Shown in pieces: positions 18,822 through 27,812 of a stretch of 45,494 bases of DNA (the stretch's first letter is position 1; each line of letters opens with the position of its first letter). The notes beneath the pieces are model-generated. The model saw nothing but the letters and a program-made list of their open reading frames with translations. It was not told the origin of the DNA and made no database searches. This DNA comes from an uncultured Paracoccaceae bacterium (GTDB lineage: Bacteria > Pseudomonadota > Alphaproteobacteria > Rhodobacterales > Rhodobacteraceae), in the NCBI GenBank assembly GCA_937920555.1, contig CAKZTM010000070.1, forward strand, positions 1 through 45,494. Direction: 5' to 3'. A program made the translations under genes and the position numbers.

Positions 18822-18825
18822 TTAA
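18718..18825. repeat. 108-bp imperfect inverted-repeat element overlapping the glpD stop
   Basis: Nested complementary arms: outer 18718-18738 with 18805-18825 (15 of 21 positions), middle CACCTAAAGC (18746-18755) with GCGTTAGGTG (18779-18788), 9 of 10, and centre TGAAAT with ATTTCA around CTAAA. Such nested arms are typical of small non-coding palindromic repeats in alphaproteobacteria. The right arm includes the glpD stop codon, so it may also end both convergent transcripts. Confidence 0.65.
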
Positions 18826-20393
18826 AGCCTGCTCACTATATAGGTTTGAAGCGCTTCTACCTGCTCAGTGGTCAGTCGCAGGCCCAGTTTTGAGCGGCGA
18901 AACAAGGCATCTTCGGCGGATGTTACCCACTCGTTCGCCATCAGCCAATCGACTTCCCGCGCGGTCAAAGTGGCACCGAAGTCTTGGCCCAAATCCTCCT
19001 GCTTTTTGACGTCATCAAGGATCAACTCTGCCTCTGTGCCATACGCTTTGATGAGCCTTGTTGCCCACGCGGTGGTCAAAAACGGATAGGTCACTTTCAG
19101 CTTCGAGGTCAAATTCGCCACGCCATCGACCGGGAAATCCCCGCCCGGAAGTGGCACGCCTGCGGTCCATGGGCCTCTGTCATTGGGAATAAACGGTGCA
19201 GTTTTTTCGATCACCGCTTGGGCCAGCTTTCGGTATGTGGTGATTTTGCCGCCAAAAACATTGAGAAGTGGCGGGCCGTTATCGTCAACTTTGAGCACAT
19301 ATTCCCGCGTCGCTGCCGTCGCGGATTTGGCACCGTCATCATAAAGCGGACGAACGCCCGCATAGGTCCACACCACATCCTCTTTTTCGATAGGTTTTTC
19401 AAAGTATTGCGACGCAAAGTTGCGCAGATAATCCGACTCCTCAACCGTGCAAACCGGGGTGTCGTCTGGGTCGTTATGCTCCGCGTCGGTGGTCCCAATC
19501 AGGGTGAAATCGGTCTCATAGGGAATGGCAAAAATGATCCGCCCATCGGTGCCTTGAAAGAAGTAGCATTTCTGGTGGTCGAAGAGCTTTTTCGTCACAA
19601 TATGGCTGCCGCGCACAAGTCGCACGCCTTCGGTGGAATTGATCCGCACCTTGTTTTTGATAATATCCTCGACCCATGGGCCGGTCGCGTTGATCAGCAT
19701 TTTGGCGCGATGCGTCGCGGGCTTTCCGCCTGTTTCGGTGCTGATGGTCCAATGGTCGCCCGTGCGCTCAGCTGAGGTGACCCGTGTCCGCGCCAGTATC
19801 CGGGCCCCGCGCGCTTGCGCGTCACGCGCATTCAAAATCACCAGACGCGCGTCTTCGACCCAGCAATCTGAATATTCATACGCCTTTTTGAACTTGTCTT
19901 TGAGCGGGGCACCCTCGGGGCTGTCGGTCAGGTCCAGCGTCTTGGTTTTAGGGAGAATCTTGCGCCCCCCCATCGTGTCATACAAAAATAGGCCAAAGCG
20001 GATCAGCCATGCAGGACGGCGCCCGCGCATCCATGGCATCACTGTTGAGAGCAGTTTGGAGGTCGGTGTGTCGCTCTCAAACCGCATGTCTTTGTGATAG
20101 GGCAGCACAAAGCGCATCGGCCAGCTGATATGGGGCATGGCGCGCAACAGCACCTCGCGTTCAATCAGGGCTTCGCGGACCAGACGAAACTCGAAATACT
20201 CCAAATAGCGCAAACCGCCATGGAAGAGTTTGGTGGATGCCGAGGACGTGGCGGAGGCAAAATCGTTCATCTCGGCCAGAGTGACCGATAAGCCCCGGCC
20301 AGCGGCGTCCCTTGCAATGCCACATCCATTGATCCCGCCACCAATGACAAAGATATCAGCTATAGGGTCGGTCGGTTGTGTTTCATCTGGCAT
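18822..20393 (-). CDS. glpD: glycerol-3-phosphate dehydrogenase, aerobic
   Basis: A 523-residue FAD enzyme that oxidises sn-glycerol 3-phosphate to dihydroxyacetone phosphate and passes electrons to quinone at the inner membrane. The FAD loop FVIGGGINGCGIARDAAGRG is close to the N-terminus. SSASTKLFHGGLRYLEYFEF, AYEYSDCWVEDARLV and the C-terminal TYAGVRPLY and FGGKITTYRKLA are standard GlpD blocks. The start is taken at 20393 (MPDETQPTDPIADIF); a longer frame to 20486 begins with sequence that does not resemble the family. No glpF, glpK or glpR is beside it. It is divergent from mnmH. Confidence 0.96.
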   Translation of the reverse strand: MPDETQPTDPIADIFVIGGGINGCGIARDAAGRGLSVTLAEMNDFASATSSASTKLFHGGLRYLEYFEFRLVREALIEREVLLRAMPHISWPMRFVLPYHKDMRFESDTPTSKLLSTVMPWMRGRRPAWLIRFGLFLYDTMGGRKILPKTKTLDLTDSPEGAPLKDKFKKAYEYSDCWVEDARLVILNARDAQARGARILARTRVTSAERTGDHWTISTETGGKPATHRAKMLINATGPWVEDIIKNKVRINSTEGVRLVRGSHIVTKKLFDHQKCYFFQGTDGRIIFAIPYETDFTLIGTTDAEHNDPDDTPVCTVEESDYLRNFASQYFEKPIEKEDVVWTYAGVRPLYDDGAKSATAATREYVLKVDDNGPPLLNVFGGKITTYRKLAQAVIEKTAPFIPNDRGPWTAGVPLPGGDFPVDGVANLTSKLKVTYPFLTTAWATRLIKAYGTEAELILDDVKKQEDLGQDFGATLTAREVDWLMANEWVTSAEDALFRRSKLGLRLTTEQVEALQTYIVSRL

Positions 20394-20509
20394 GGCGCGG
20401 CTTTCACTGGTCTTCTTTTGTTTTAGTATGACGTCCCCGGATGGCAACCGGAATATCCAATGGGCAAACTGCGCCTTTCGGTTCATGCCCGCGCAGGCTA
20501 AGAGGCTAC

Positions 20510-21559
20510 ATGGCGCGTATATTCAGCACTCTTTCGGACATCTATGCACATGGCTTTGACACTGTGATTGATGTCAGGTCACCCTCGGAGTTCGCCGAAG
20601 ATCATCTGCCCGGCGCCATTAACTTACCGGCACTGGGTGATGCGGAGCGGGCCGAGGTTGGTACGATTTATGTGCAAGACAGCCCGTTTAAGGCGCGTAA
20701 GATCGGTGCCGCTTTGGTGGCGCAGAACGCGTCTCGCCATTTGCGCGGTGCTTTGGCGGACAAGGATGGCGGGTGGCGCCCTTTGGTCTATTGCTGGCGT
20801 GGTGGTCAAAGATCGGGCTCGTTTGCGTCGATATTGTCTCAGATCGGGTGGCGGGCCGAGGTGATTGATGGCGGGTATCGCAGCTACAGGCGTATGGTCG
20901 TTGAGGCGCTCTATGAGGCTCCGTTTGTGCCGCGGGTCTTCTTGTTGGATGGCAGCACCGGGTCCGCAAAGACAGAAATTCTGCATGCATTTGCGCGCAT
21001 GGGCGGCCAGATTGTCGATCTGGAGGGGCTGGCCCATCACCGAGGGTCACTTTTTGGCGGTTTTTGCGATCCTCAACCGAGCCAAAAGGCGTTTGAGGGG
21101 GCTTTGGCGCAAGTGATTGCCGGGCTTGACCCAAACCTGCCGGTTCTGATTGAGGCGGAGTCCTCGAAAGTTGGCGAGCGGCTGGTCCCGCCGTCGCTTT
21201 GGGCGGCCATGAAAAATGCGCCGAGGTTGCGGGTTTCTGCACCTTTGGCGGCGCGGGGGCGGTATTTGACCAGCGCTTATGCGGATTTGACGGCCCACCC
21301 AGCCCGTTTGACCGGTATCATTGAGCGCCTCCGCCCGCATTATTCAGCCGGGCGCGTGTCCGAGTGGTTGGAGATGGCGCACCACGCACAGTTTGAGGCT
21401 TTGGCCATGTCTTTAATGGAGCATCACTATGACCCCCGGTACCGAAAAAGCGCCGATAGCAGTGTGTTTGAGGTTGAATTGCGTGACCTTGTGGCCCGCG
21501 ATATCGATGATGCTGCGCGGGCGGTTTTCGGATATTTGAAGCTAGTCCAGTCTGAGTGA
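20510..21559 (+). CDS. mnmH: tRNA 2-selenouridine synthase
   Basis: MnmH (SelU/YbbB), 349 residues, swaps sulfur for selenium at the wobble 2-thiouridine of tRNAs for Lys, Glu and Gln, using selenophosphate and a geranylated intermediate. The N-terminal rhodanese domain has VYCWRGGQRS with the active Cys95. The C-terminal domain has a P-loop GSTGSAKT (148-155), where the usual 'GK' is 'AK'. The ATG at 20510 follows AAGAGG and gives the normal start; the frame is open 23 codons further. Its 3' end overlaps the convergent selD by 18 bases, so donor maker and user are adjacent. Confidence 0.96.
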   Translation: MARIFSTLSDIYAHGFDTVIDVRSPSEFAEDHLPGAINLPALGDAERAEVGTIYVQDSPFKARKIGAALVAQNASRHLRGALADKDGGWRPLVYCWRGGQRSGSFASILSQIGWRAEVIDGGYRSYRRMVVEALYEAPFVPRVFLLDGSTGSAKTEILHAFARMGGQIVDLEGLAHHRGSLFGGFCDPQPSQKAFEGALAQVIAGLDPNLPVLIEAESSKVGERLVPPSLWAAMKNAPRLRVSAPLAARGRYLTSAYADLTAHPARLTGIIERLRPHYSAGRVSEWLEMAHHAQFEALAMSLMEHHYDPRYRKSADSSVFEVELRDLVARDIDDAARAVFGYLKLVQSE

Positions 21560-23728
21560 GGGCGCGCCGGCTACGATCTCGCCGATGATTGTGGCGGGGT
21601 CTTGTTCCGATTGCAGGTCGTTGATTGCCTTATCGGCGTGCTCTTTGGGGATAGCGGCCAAAAGCCCGCCTGCGGTTTGGGGGTCAAACAAAAGGGCATT
21701 TCGGGGATCATGATCGTCGGCCAAATCGGGCAAAGCAGCGCGGTTGGAGGCCCACAGCGAGCTTTTGATCCCTTGACGTGCCAAGTCAATCGCCGGTTCC
21801 AGAACGGGAATATTCGTAGTCTTAACAACTGCTTGGGTGCCAGAGGCTTGCATCATTTGCATCAGGTGACCTGCAAGCCCAAACCCGGTAATATCGGTCA
21901 TGGCATGGGCATGGCGTGACAGGGTTTTTGCGGCTTTTTGGGAGGACCGCATCATTTGAGCGTAGGCGGTTTGCACATCATAGCCGTCGGCCAGACCGCG
22001 CATCTCGGCGGCCAAAATCGTGCCGACCCCGAGCGGTTTGGTCATGACCAGCACATCTCCGGGCACAGCGCCTGCGTTTTTGATCGGCGCATTGGCCGTT
22101 AATCCGGTTATGGAAAACCCGACGGTTAACTCGGAACCGACACTGGTATGCCCGCCGACCAGATCGGCCCCGGCATCGGTGAGGGCTTGGGTGGCGGCGC
22201 TCAAAACCTCATCCAGCATTGCGGCGTGAAGGTGATCGGCCATGGGCGGCAGGATGATCGATGCGACCGCCGCTTGAGGTGCCGCACCCATGGCCCAAAT
22301 GTCCCCCATGGCGTGGATTGCGGCCACCCGTCCCAAGGTCCAGGGATCATTGGTGAAACTGCGCAGATGATCGGTGGTTAAGACCTGAAATCCGGCCCCA
22401 TGTCGCAAGATGGCCGCGTCATCTCCCGGTTGTGACAGGACATCATCACGGTTTTTCGCGGGTTGTTTTGACAAGGTCTCGGTTAGGTGGCGGCTATCCA
22501 TTTTGGCGCCACAGCCACCGCACATCATGGCGTATTTGTCCTCAAGCTCTTTGGGGGTCGCTGTGGTTTGGACCTGCGTCCGCGTTGGCGTCATCTCAGG
22601 AGCGTCGGCCAGTCGTTTCATGAATTTTCGGTCGATGTGGTCTTTGAGGCGCCACGCCCAGTGTCCGTTCAGGGTTGTGCCAAACGTGTCTGCGACAGCG
22701 GATTTTGATCCGGTTGAGATAAGTTTGAGGTAGTTTTTTTGCGGCTTATACGGGGTCCGGCGCGCGCCCTTGAGGGCCGCAATGAGGTTGTTGTGCAATA
22801 TCGGCGCTTGCCTCACGGCGAAAACGCCCGCTTTCGGCAGTGGGTTGGAGGAAAAATGCACACAGTCGCCCGCTGCGAATACGGTTGGATTTGAGGTGGT
22901 TAATGTGTCGTCCACAGTGATGAAGCCGTTTTGGCAGGTCAGTCCGGTTTGCTCAAGAAAGCTGTGGGGGGTGGCACCTGCAGCACCGACGGTGAAATGA
23001 CTTTCGATTGAGGTGCGGTCTTCGAAGGTGACGCGGTCGCGGTCGACCTGAGTGATTTTGACGTCAGTTCGAACGGTGATGTTGTGTTCGGCCAGAAGGT
23101 CCATCAGGATTTGCTTGGTTTTAGCGCTTGTCCCTTTCAGGATTTGGTCGCTACGCTCAAGGATCGTGATCTTGGCCGGATTAGAAGTATGGCCGTGCAA
23201 GCGGTGTGACATGGACAATGCCAGTTCGACCCCGGCCACACCGGCCCCGATGACTGCAATTTGGGGCAGTTCATCGTTGTTAGAAATGGTATTGAGGAAA
23301 TGGCTCCAGCCTTTGGCAAATTCTCCCAAAGGTTTGGCCGGATGCCCGAACTTGTTGAAGCCCGGAATGTTCGGCAGATGGCTGGTAATGCCCACATTGA
23401 TCGAAGCGATGTCGTAGGATATCGGCTCGCGGCCTTGGAGGCTGATGGTTTTTGCCAGTGGATCCATGCCGGTGACCGTATCGAGGATGAGTTGGGCACC
23501 GGAGTTTCGGGCCAAGCGCATCAGGTCGATTTCAACGTCGCGGCGCGTATAGTGGCCTGCGACATATCCGGGCAACATTCCGGTATAAGGCGCTTTGGGG
23601 GAGGGGTTTATCAAGGTGAATTGAACATCTGCAACGGGCTTCATGGCAAATGAGCGGAGCACCAGTGCATGTGTGTGACCGCCGCCGATCAACGCGATTT
23701 TCTGGGCTTTTGGCGGGTTGCTTCGCAC
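21542..23728 (-). CDS. selD: NADH-dehydrogenase-like/SelD fusion, selenide water dikinase
   Basis: A 728-residue two-domain protein. Residues 1 to about 370 form a pyridine-nucleotide-disulfide/NDH-2-like FAD oxidoreductase (IALIGGGHTHALVL, IAVIGAGVAGVELALSM, VFAAGDCVHF). Residues from about 395 form SelD, which makes selenophosphate from selenide and ATP. The active Cys is Cys406 in MCGGCGAK, with Lys409 matching the essential Lys of E. coli SelD; it is cysteine, not selenocysteine. Such fusions are known in bacteria and the N-terminal domain may supply reduced selenium. The start is GTG with GGAG ten bases ahead. No selA, selB or selC is visible, so the use here is at least tRNA 2-selenouridine. 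Confidence 0.95.
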   Translation of the reverse strand: MRSNPPKAQKIALIGGGHTHALVLRSFAMKPVADVQFTLINPSPKAPYTGMLPGYVAGHYTRRDVEIDLMRLARNSGAQLILDTVTGMDPLAKTISLQGREPISYDIASINVGITSHLPNIPGFNKFGHPAKPLGEFAKGWSHFLNTISNNDELPQIAVIGAGVAGVELALSMSHRLHGHTSNPAKITILERSDQILKGTSAKTKQILMDLLAEHNITVRTDVKITQVDRDRVTFEDRTSIESHFTVGAAGATPHSFLEQTGLTCQNGFITVDDTLTTSNPTVFAAGDCVHFSSNPLPKAGVFAVRQAPILHNNLIAALKGARRTPYKPQKNYLKLISTGSKSAVADTFGTTLNGHWAWRLKDHIDRKFMKRLADAPEMTPTRTQVQTTATPKELEDKYAMMCGGCGAKMDSRHLTETLSKQPAKNRDDVLSQPGDDAAILRHGAGFQVLTTDHLRSFTNDPWTLGRVAAIHAMGDIWAMGAAPQAAVASIILPPMADHLHAAMLDEVLSAATQALTDAGADLVGGHTSVGSELTVGFSITGLTANAPIKNAGAVPGDVLVMTKPLGVGTILAAEMRGLADGYDVQTAYAQMMRSSQKAAKTLSRHAHAMTDITGFGLAGHLMQMMQASGTQAVVKTTNIPVLEPAIDLARQGIKSSLWASNRAALPDLADDHDPRNALLFDPQTAGGLLAAIPKEHADKAINDLQSEQDPATIIGEIVAGAPSLRLD

Positions 23729-23812
23729 GTGATCCAGGCTCCATAGTTCGAAGCACTGCTTAATTGTCAGGGTGGTCTTTGGCGAGACTTTTTACTGTTA
23801 GGTTTCGTTTGT

Positions 23813-26248
23813 TCACATACCCGCGATGGTGGTCGACAAGAATTGGCGCAGGGTCGATGACTGAAGGCGAAGATCTTCGGCCAGTTTTAGAGTGATGTCG
23901 TCTTGTTTGGGTATTGCGGTGGTGACCGCGATTTCGGGCACCGAATAGTCGACGGCTGTGTCCGGGTCCAATGATGGTTTGGTGCTTTCAGCATCGTTGC
24001 GGGCGCGCATGAATTGCGACAACAGCTTGACTGGCAAATCAGTTGTGTCGTCAACCGCGTCCCAAACACCGGCGCGCCAAGCCAGACTGGCCGTGCCGGG
24101 TAGGTCATCAACACCGGTCGCGACGGTGAGGGCTTCTTCGTGCTGCCCCAAACCACCAAGTGCGCGCGACGCAAGCGCACGAAGGAGCTGATCATCGGGC
24201 AGTGCAGTTTGCAGATTTATGACCGTGGCGCGGTCGTTGAGACGCATGGCGGCCTCGGCCAGGATTGGTCGAACCTCAATCTCATTGGCGTCCGACAGGG
24301 TGGCCAAAACATCCCGAGCGGTGTTTGCAAGTCCCGCCCCCATGACTTCTTGGGCGACCTTGATCTTGGTTTCGTCGCGCAGCACTTCACTTTCGACGAT
24401 CTGCCAATTGTCAAAGATAACGCTAAGATATGCGACATCTCCGGTTTCGGACAATGAAGCGTCTGCCAATATGTCATCGACCGCATTAAAATACGCCTGA
24501 GACATATCTGGAGAGGCCTCAATTTCTGCGAGAGCAGTTTTGATGGCATCTGCCAGCTCATTGGTTCCGGCCTTCGCCTTTATCGCGGTCAAGAGCAGGT
24601 CTTTGCCAAGCTCGCTGCCGCGATACTCGAAGGCAAGAGCTTCGAGCACAGATAAGACATTTGCAGGTATTTGAGCATCCCTGTCCAACATGCTGGTCAC
24701 AAGAGCGGTCGCCGCGATGCCAGACGATGCGCTGTTTTCATAGACCAAGGTCCAGTAGATTTGTTCGGCCGCACCATGATCGCCATTTAGAAGCGCTAGC
24801 TCCGCTCTCATCAGTTCATGTTCATCGCCATGATTGCCGGCCGCGCGTTCAACAATCGCGAAAATCTGGCTTGCTTCTGTGCGCTGATCCCTTGCAAGGA
24901 ACGACTTGACCAAGCGGGGCCCGATGATCCGGCGGACCTCGATAGGCAGTTCGGAAAATGTGGCGATGACCTCATCGGCGTCAGGCAGTGGTTGGGTTTC
25001 GGTCGTGTCCAAAGCGGCGGTGCGCCACATAGCAACTGCGCCAGTACAATTTGCGGCACTGTCCAGAATGCCGCCGTCAAAATGGGGTTTTCCCTCGACC
25101 GTGTTTGCAATTTCCATGAGTAGATCGGACTGGAATTCTTCCAGTTTAAGATCATCCAGAAGCGATTTTGCCTCGGTTCCAAGCCCGAAAAATATGAAAA
25201 ACCGTGCGAGTTCCAGAACCGCACCTAGATTTGGTTCGTCAAACTCCCCAAACACCCGTGATTGCAGATCAGCAACTTGAACCGAGTAGGAGCGTTCATC
25301 GGCCCAATATCCGACGTCGAGAAGCTCATCATCAACGCATTGAAGATCCGGGTCCGTATCGGCCACGACCTTATCGGCTGGGGGTCTACGTCCATTGTTT
25401 TGGCGTTTTGGCGGCTGCGCCAGTTCCTCAGGGATTGTGATCCGAACCGAGCCTCCAAGGTCGCTCGCGCCTGCGACGTCATCTAAGGCCTGTTGCATCC
25501 GCTCCGCCACCCCATCCAGACCATCGATTGCCTCAAACCTTGGCGTGAGGCCAGTGTCATCCGGTTGCGGCGGGGTAGGGTCTTGGGGCTCGGCAGCCTG
25601 CATGGGCGCCTGAGAAGGTGCGGGGGGTTCTTCCTGATCGTTGAGTTCGACTATGCCTTGCTCGGCGGCTTTATTGAGTTGTGCGATCAAAAGATCTGCC
25701 AAATCGTTCGGGATGCCGGAGGGCGCGGAGGGCTGATCGGTCGGTTCTGGGGGCGCATTAGCACCCACAGCGGGCCGTGAGATGGGGCGTTCGACAACTT
25801 CCTGTGCGGTGTTTTGCGGCGGCGTTGTGTCTGTGGCACCGGCTTCGACGGTGGTGGCGTCGGCGGGCGAGGGCGCGCTGTCGCGCACATCAATGATCAG
25901 TCCGCCGCCTTCGATGGCTGTGGAGACGTTGCAATCGCATCCCAAAACGAGAGTGATATAGGTTTCGTCGCCGACGACTTCGGCGGTCGTCTTTAGAATT
26001 CTGGCGCGAGGGATACGGTCGAAAATGCGGCTGGTATCGTAAGTGATACTGCTGGTGGGCAGCATCAAGGTTGCCTCGCGGCCAAATGTGCGAAACTCCC
26101 ATGCCAAGTCGTTGGTGCCGGGGATGACCAATCTGGAGTAGTTTGGATGCTCTCCGGCGCGAATTGTCATTGCCCGTTGCTGGGCCAGAGCCGTTTGTGC
26201 ACATATGCTGATTAGGAAAATGGACGTTAGTAACGGGCGTAATGTCAT
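23813..26248 (-). CDS. large exported helical-repeat protein in the motA operon, possible MotC counterpart
   Basis: An 811-residue protein with a clear signal peptide (MTLRPLLTSIFLISICAQTALA), so periplasmic. Residues about 24-122 look like a beta-rich AMIN-type domain. About 123-300 is a Pro, Ala and Glu-rich linker. From about 305 to 811 is alpha-helical repeat sequence of the TPR/HEAT kind. I recognise no enzyme motif. Its start overlaps the motA stop by one base (TAATG), so it is translated with MotA. motE is just upstream, and in Sinorhizobium MotE is the chaperone of the periplasmic motor protein MotC. By context it may be the MotC-like partner of the stator, but the sequence is much longer than known MotC (about 430) and homology is not shown. 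Confidence 0.75.
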   Translation of the reverse strand: MTLRPLLTSIFLISICAQTALAQQRAMTIRAGEHPNYSRLVIPGTNDLAWEFRTFGREATLMLPTSSITYDTSRIFDRIPRARILKTTAEVVGDETYITLVLGCDCNVSTAIEGGGLIIDVRDSAPSPADATTVEAGATDTTPPQNTAQEVVERPISRPAVGANAPPEPTDQPSAPSGIPNDLADLLIAQLNKAAEQGIVELNDQEEPPAPSQAPMQAAEPQDPTPPQPDDTGLTPRFEAIDGLDGVAERMQQALDDVAGASDLGGSVRITIPEELAQPPKRQNNGRRPPADKVVADTDPDLQCVDDELLDVGYWADERSYSVQVADLQSRVFGEFDEPNLGAVLELARFFIFFGLGTEAKSLLDDLKLEEFQSDLLMEIANTVEGKPHFDGGILDSAANCTGAVAMWRTAALDTTETQPLPDADEVIATFSELPIEVRRIIGPRLVKSFLARDQRTEASQIFAIVERAAGNHGDEHELMRAELALLNGDHGAAEQIYWTLVYENSASSGIAATALVTSMLDRDAQIPANVLSVLEALAFEYRGSELGKDLLLTAIKAKAGTNELADAIKTALAEIEASPDMSQAYFNAVDDILADASLSETGDVAYLSVIFDNWQIVESEVLRDETKIKVAQEVMGAGLANTARDVLATLSDANEIEVRPILAEAAMRLNDRATVINLQTALPDDQLLRALASRALGGLGQHEEALTVATGVDDLPGTASLAWRAGVWDAVDDTTDLPVKLLSQFMRARNDAESTKPSLDPDTAVDYSVPEIAVTTAIPKQDDITLKLAEDLRLQSSTLRQFLSTTIAGM

Positions 26249-27117
26249 TAAGCGGCCTGTGCCTTTGCGGCCCTCAGAGCCTCGTCAAGATCATTGAAGG
26301 ACGGGCGTAAGCCTGATGGAGTATTCTGCCGACCAACTTCGACACAAATATTGGGCGCATGATTGTACAAATTCGCGACCAAAACTTCGCGGATAAGGTT
26401 GTAAAAGCCCTGTTCCTCATCGATCACGGTTTGCACCTTTGCGGCAAATGGACCGACCAGACCATAGGCCAGAAAAACCCCCAAGAAAGTACCAACAAGT
26501 GCGCCGCCAATCATCTTTCCCAAGACCTCGGGCGGTTGATCGATCGAGGCCATCGTTTTGATCACGCCCAAAACCGCCGCAACAATTCCCAAAGCGGGAA
26601 GTCCATCGGCCATCTGTTGGAGCGCGTGGCTGGAATGCTGGGCATGATGCAGGCTGGCTTCAATGCGCTTTTCAAGAACTTCCTCAACCTGATGGGGGTC
26701 GTCATAGTTCATTGTCGCCGATCTGAGCGTGTCGCAAATCAGCTCCACGCTGGTTTTGTCTGCGGCGATACGGGGATATTCCTGAAATATCGAGGATTCG
26801 GCCGGGTTTTCAATATGTTCCTCAAGGCCGACAGGGTTTTGGCGGGCAATTTTGATAAGTGCAAACAGCAAGCATAGCAGGTCGGTATAGTCCTGCGCAT
26901 TCCACTTCGACCCTTTAAAAACTTTCCCGACATCTTTGAGCATATGCTTGATCGAGGGCATATCGTTTGCGATCATCGTCGCACCAACCGCGGCCCCGCC
27001 GATCATCATGAATTCGAATGGCAAAGACGCGAGAATGATCCCCATCTTTCCGCCAGCAATCGTATAGCCGCCGAAAACCATGACGAAGATGAACACGATG
27101 CCAATAATACCAATCAT
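26248..27117 (-). CDS. motA: flagellar stator protein MotA
   Basis: The proton-channel stator subunit, 289 residues, with four membrane helices and a large cytoplasmic loop. The channel prolines are visible as Pro174 (GLPALGIVAAVLG) and Pro223 (LAYGLVGPF), one residue off Pro173 and Pro222 of E. coli. Charged residues for rotor contact lie around 92-103 (ARQNPVGLEEHIE). It drives rotation by acting on FliG, whose gene lies at the other end of this block. It overlaps the next gene by one base. MotB, its partner, is not in the window. A short leader ORF with a strong ribosome site lies just upstream. Confidence 0.97.
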   Translation of the reverse strand: MIGIIGIVFIFVMVFGGYTIAGGKMGIILASLPFEFMMIGGAAVGATMIANDMPSIKHMLKDVGKVFKGSKWNAQDYTDLLCLLFALIKIARQNPVGLEEHIENPAESSIFQEYPRIAADKTSVELICDTLRSATMNYDDPHQVEEVLEKRIEASLHHAQHSSHALQQMADGLPALGIVAAVLGVIKTMASIDQPPEVLGKMIGGALVGTFLGVFLAYGLVGPFAAKVQTVIDEEQGFYNLIREVLVANLYNHAPNICVEVGRQNTPSGLRPSFNDLDEALRAAKAQAA

Positions 27118-27144
27118 TCGGACCCTCAGATGATATTTGCCGGT

Positions 27145-27162
27145 TCACAACGAGACCAGCAT
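27145..27162 (-). promoter_or_regulatory. possible five-codon leader ORF before motA
   Basis: AGGAG followed six bases later by ATG CTG GTC TCG TTG TGA gives a minimal ORF ending 27 bases before the motA start. The ribosome site is better than that of motA (GAGGG). It could couple or pause translation; it could also be chance. Confidence 0.25.
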
Positions 27163-27224
27163 GACCTTCTCCTAGCGGATGCCAGTTAACATTCCCTCAA
27201 AACGCTCAATATTTCCCAGATTGT

Positions 27225-27812
27225 TTACTCGGTGGGGGCGCCGACATTTCGACCTGCCATCACAACACTGATCGCGTAAGCTACTGATTTATCGACACTT
27301 GATAGGATGCCAGCGGCCGCGTCGGGGCGCATACGGCTCAAAAAACCTGCCGCAAACGTCACGTCCATTGTCTCAAAAATCGCCGCAGCTTCCTTCGATT
27401 TCATGTTCTCATACACAGATGTCAGACGATCGAGATCCCTTTCGGTGGCGCTATCGGCAATCGCCAGAGTTTCGGCCAAGCGGGTTTCGGCATCCTCAAG
27501 AGCGGCCAGCTGATCCTCGATCCGCAATTTGGCAACCCGGAGCACTTGTTCTCTGTCCATCAAGGTCTGCTCGAAGGCATCAAGAGAGGCCTCGCGCTCC
27601 AAGATGGCCGCGACCATGGCCTGAGGCTCAAACGGGGCAGGGCAGTTTTGCGCCACCATGTCGCCTGCGTCCTTGCCGGACATAGCGTCGGTCACACCGC
27701 CGATTTCATTCGCAATGGCGTCGCCATTTTCCAAAATTCGAAAAAACCCCGAGCATAAAAAGCACAAGATTATCAAAAAAGTGGCGTTGGGTTTAGGCGC
27801 TTTGAGTTTCAT
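27225..27812 (-). CDS. motE: MotE-like flagellar chaperone (MgtE-N domain)
   Basis: A 195-residue protein with an N-terminal hydrophobic signal/anchor (ATFLIILCFLCSGFFRIL), a long coiled coil (about 70-125), and a C-terminal MgtE_N-like region (LTSVYENMKSKEAAAIFETM, FLSRMRPDAAAGILSSV). This layout is that of MotE, which in rhizobia is a periplasmic chaperone for MotC. Its start shares four bases (ATGA) with the preceding gene and it stands 107 bases before motA. The name rests on architecture and place; in other annotations it may be 'MgtE intracellular domain protein' or 'flagellar protein FliJ-like'. Confidence 0.75.
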   Translation of the reverse strand: MKLKAPKPNATFLIILCFLCSGFFRILENGDAIANEIGGVTDAMSGKDAGDMVAQNCPAPFEPQAMVAAILEREASLDAFEQTLMDREQVLRVAKLRIEDQLAALEDAETRLAETLAIADSATERDLDRLTSVYENMKSKEAAAIFETMDVTFAAGFLSRMRPDAAAGILSSVDKSVAYAISVVMAGRNVGAPTE

